From NCBI GenBank assembly GCA_023420435.1, contig JAEZWE010000152.1, positions 1-12,478 of the forward strand: a stretch of 12,478 nt of DNA, written 5' to 3'. This document shows positions 12,359-12,478 of this stretch, piece by piece. Below the pieces are notes generated by a model. It did not search any database and was not told where the DNA came from. It was given only the letters and a program-made list of their open reading frames with translations. This DNA comes from Bacteroidota bacterium. Lineage in GTDB: Bacteria; Bacteroidota; Bacteroidia; Flavobacteriales; Weeksellaceae. The position numbers were made by a program, and so were the translations under genes. The first letter of the stretch is position 1. Each line of letters starts with the position of its first letter.

Positions 12359-12478
12359 TTATTTTTTCTTAGCTCCGGCAACAGCTTCAGCCAAATCAGC
12401 ACCAGCTTTGAATTTTGCTACTTTTTTAGCAGCAATTTTGATTGGTTTTTTAGTTGCAGGGTTAATACCTTGTCTTGC
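12359..12478 (-). CDS. HU-family DNA-binding protein, C-terminal part (runs off the right edge)
   Basis: Reading the minus strand from the right edge gives 39 codons and a TAA at 12361-12359. The fragment starts A-R-Q-G-I-N-P-A-T-K-K, which matches the R-x-G-x-N-P-x-T-x-K tip of the HU/IHF beta-arm that inserts into the DNA minor groove. It goes on to I-K-I-A-A-K-K-V-A-K-F-K-A-G, the closing strand and helix of the fold, and ends in an alanine/lysine-rich tail (G-A-K-K-K). About 55-60 N-terminal residues and the promoter lie outside the window. HU proteins are abundant dimeric nucleoid proteins that bend DNA. A strong terminator follows. Confidence 0.93.
   Translation of the reverse strand, partial: ARQGINPATKKPIKIAAKKVAKFKAGADLAEAVAGAKKK

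Noticed and set aside
1..12478. Defence island, phage, CRISPR or mobile element.
   Set aside because: No direct-repeat arrays, transposase, integrase, nuclease or toxin-antitoxin-like genes were seen; every sizeable frame is accounted for by envelope, metabolic or regulatory genes.

Overview
The window reads as an ordinary chromosomal stretch of an AT-rich flavobacterium, most likely a Chryseobacterium/Kaistella-type member of the Weeksellaceae. Four things suggest this. Protein sequences are Bacteroidetes-like (flavobacterial OstA-like protein, START-like protein, YqgE, PdxH, and an HU with an alanine/lysine-rich tail). Shine-Dalgarno sequences are nearly absent. Several genes are preceded by the Bacteroidetes -7 element TAnnTTTG. 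Genes are short transcription units separated by compact hairpin/T-run terminators. I see no tRNA, rRNA, CRISPR array, insertion sequence, phage gene or recognisable defence system.

Layout, left to right. (1) Positions 1-46 hold the N-terminus of a minus-strand family 2 glycosyltransferase, divergent from a plus-strand ArnT/PMT-like (GT39) membrane glycosyltransferase. The intergenic region has back-to-back promoter-like elements. (2) A secreted DUF2147 protein, pyruvate dehydrogenase E1 beta (pdhB) and a Kup potassium transporter follow as single-gene units, each ending in its own terminator. (3) A Fur-family regulator and an OstA/LptA-like periplasmic protein form a two-gene unit whose stop and start codons share one base (TAATG). 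(4) A class III PLP aminotransferase follows with an almost leaderless start, then a START-like (SRPBCC) protein and a class IV aminotransferase-like protein. (5) On the minus strand lie a small secreted amidase_3 and YqgE/AlgH. YqgE is divergent from pdxH. The window ends in the C-terminus of an HU-family protein on the minus strand.

Themes: cell-envelope work (two glycosyltransferases, OstA-like protein, amidase), ion and metal homeostasis (Kup, Fur) and vitamin B6 chemistry (pdxH, class III aminotransferase). The observation most worth a second look is the class IV aminotransferase-like protein at 9513-10310. It keeps the fold signatures but appears to lack the PLP-binding lysine, the pyridine-nitrogen glutamate and the phosphate-binding arginine, so it looks like a pseudoenzyme. 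The second is the Fur-family protein, which lacks the CxxC structural-zinc pair and carries an insertion there, yet keeps the sensory-site histidines and is coupled to an outer-membrane assembly gene. No wholly new system is claimed.
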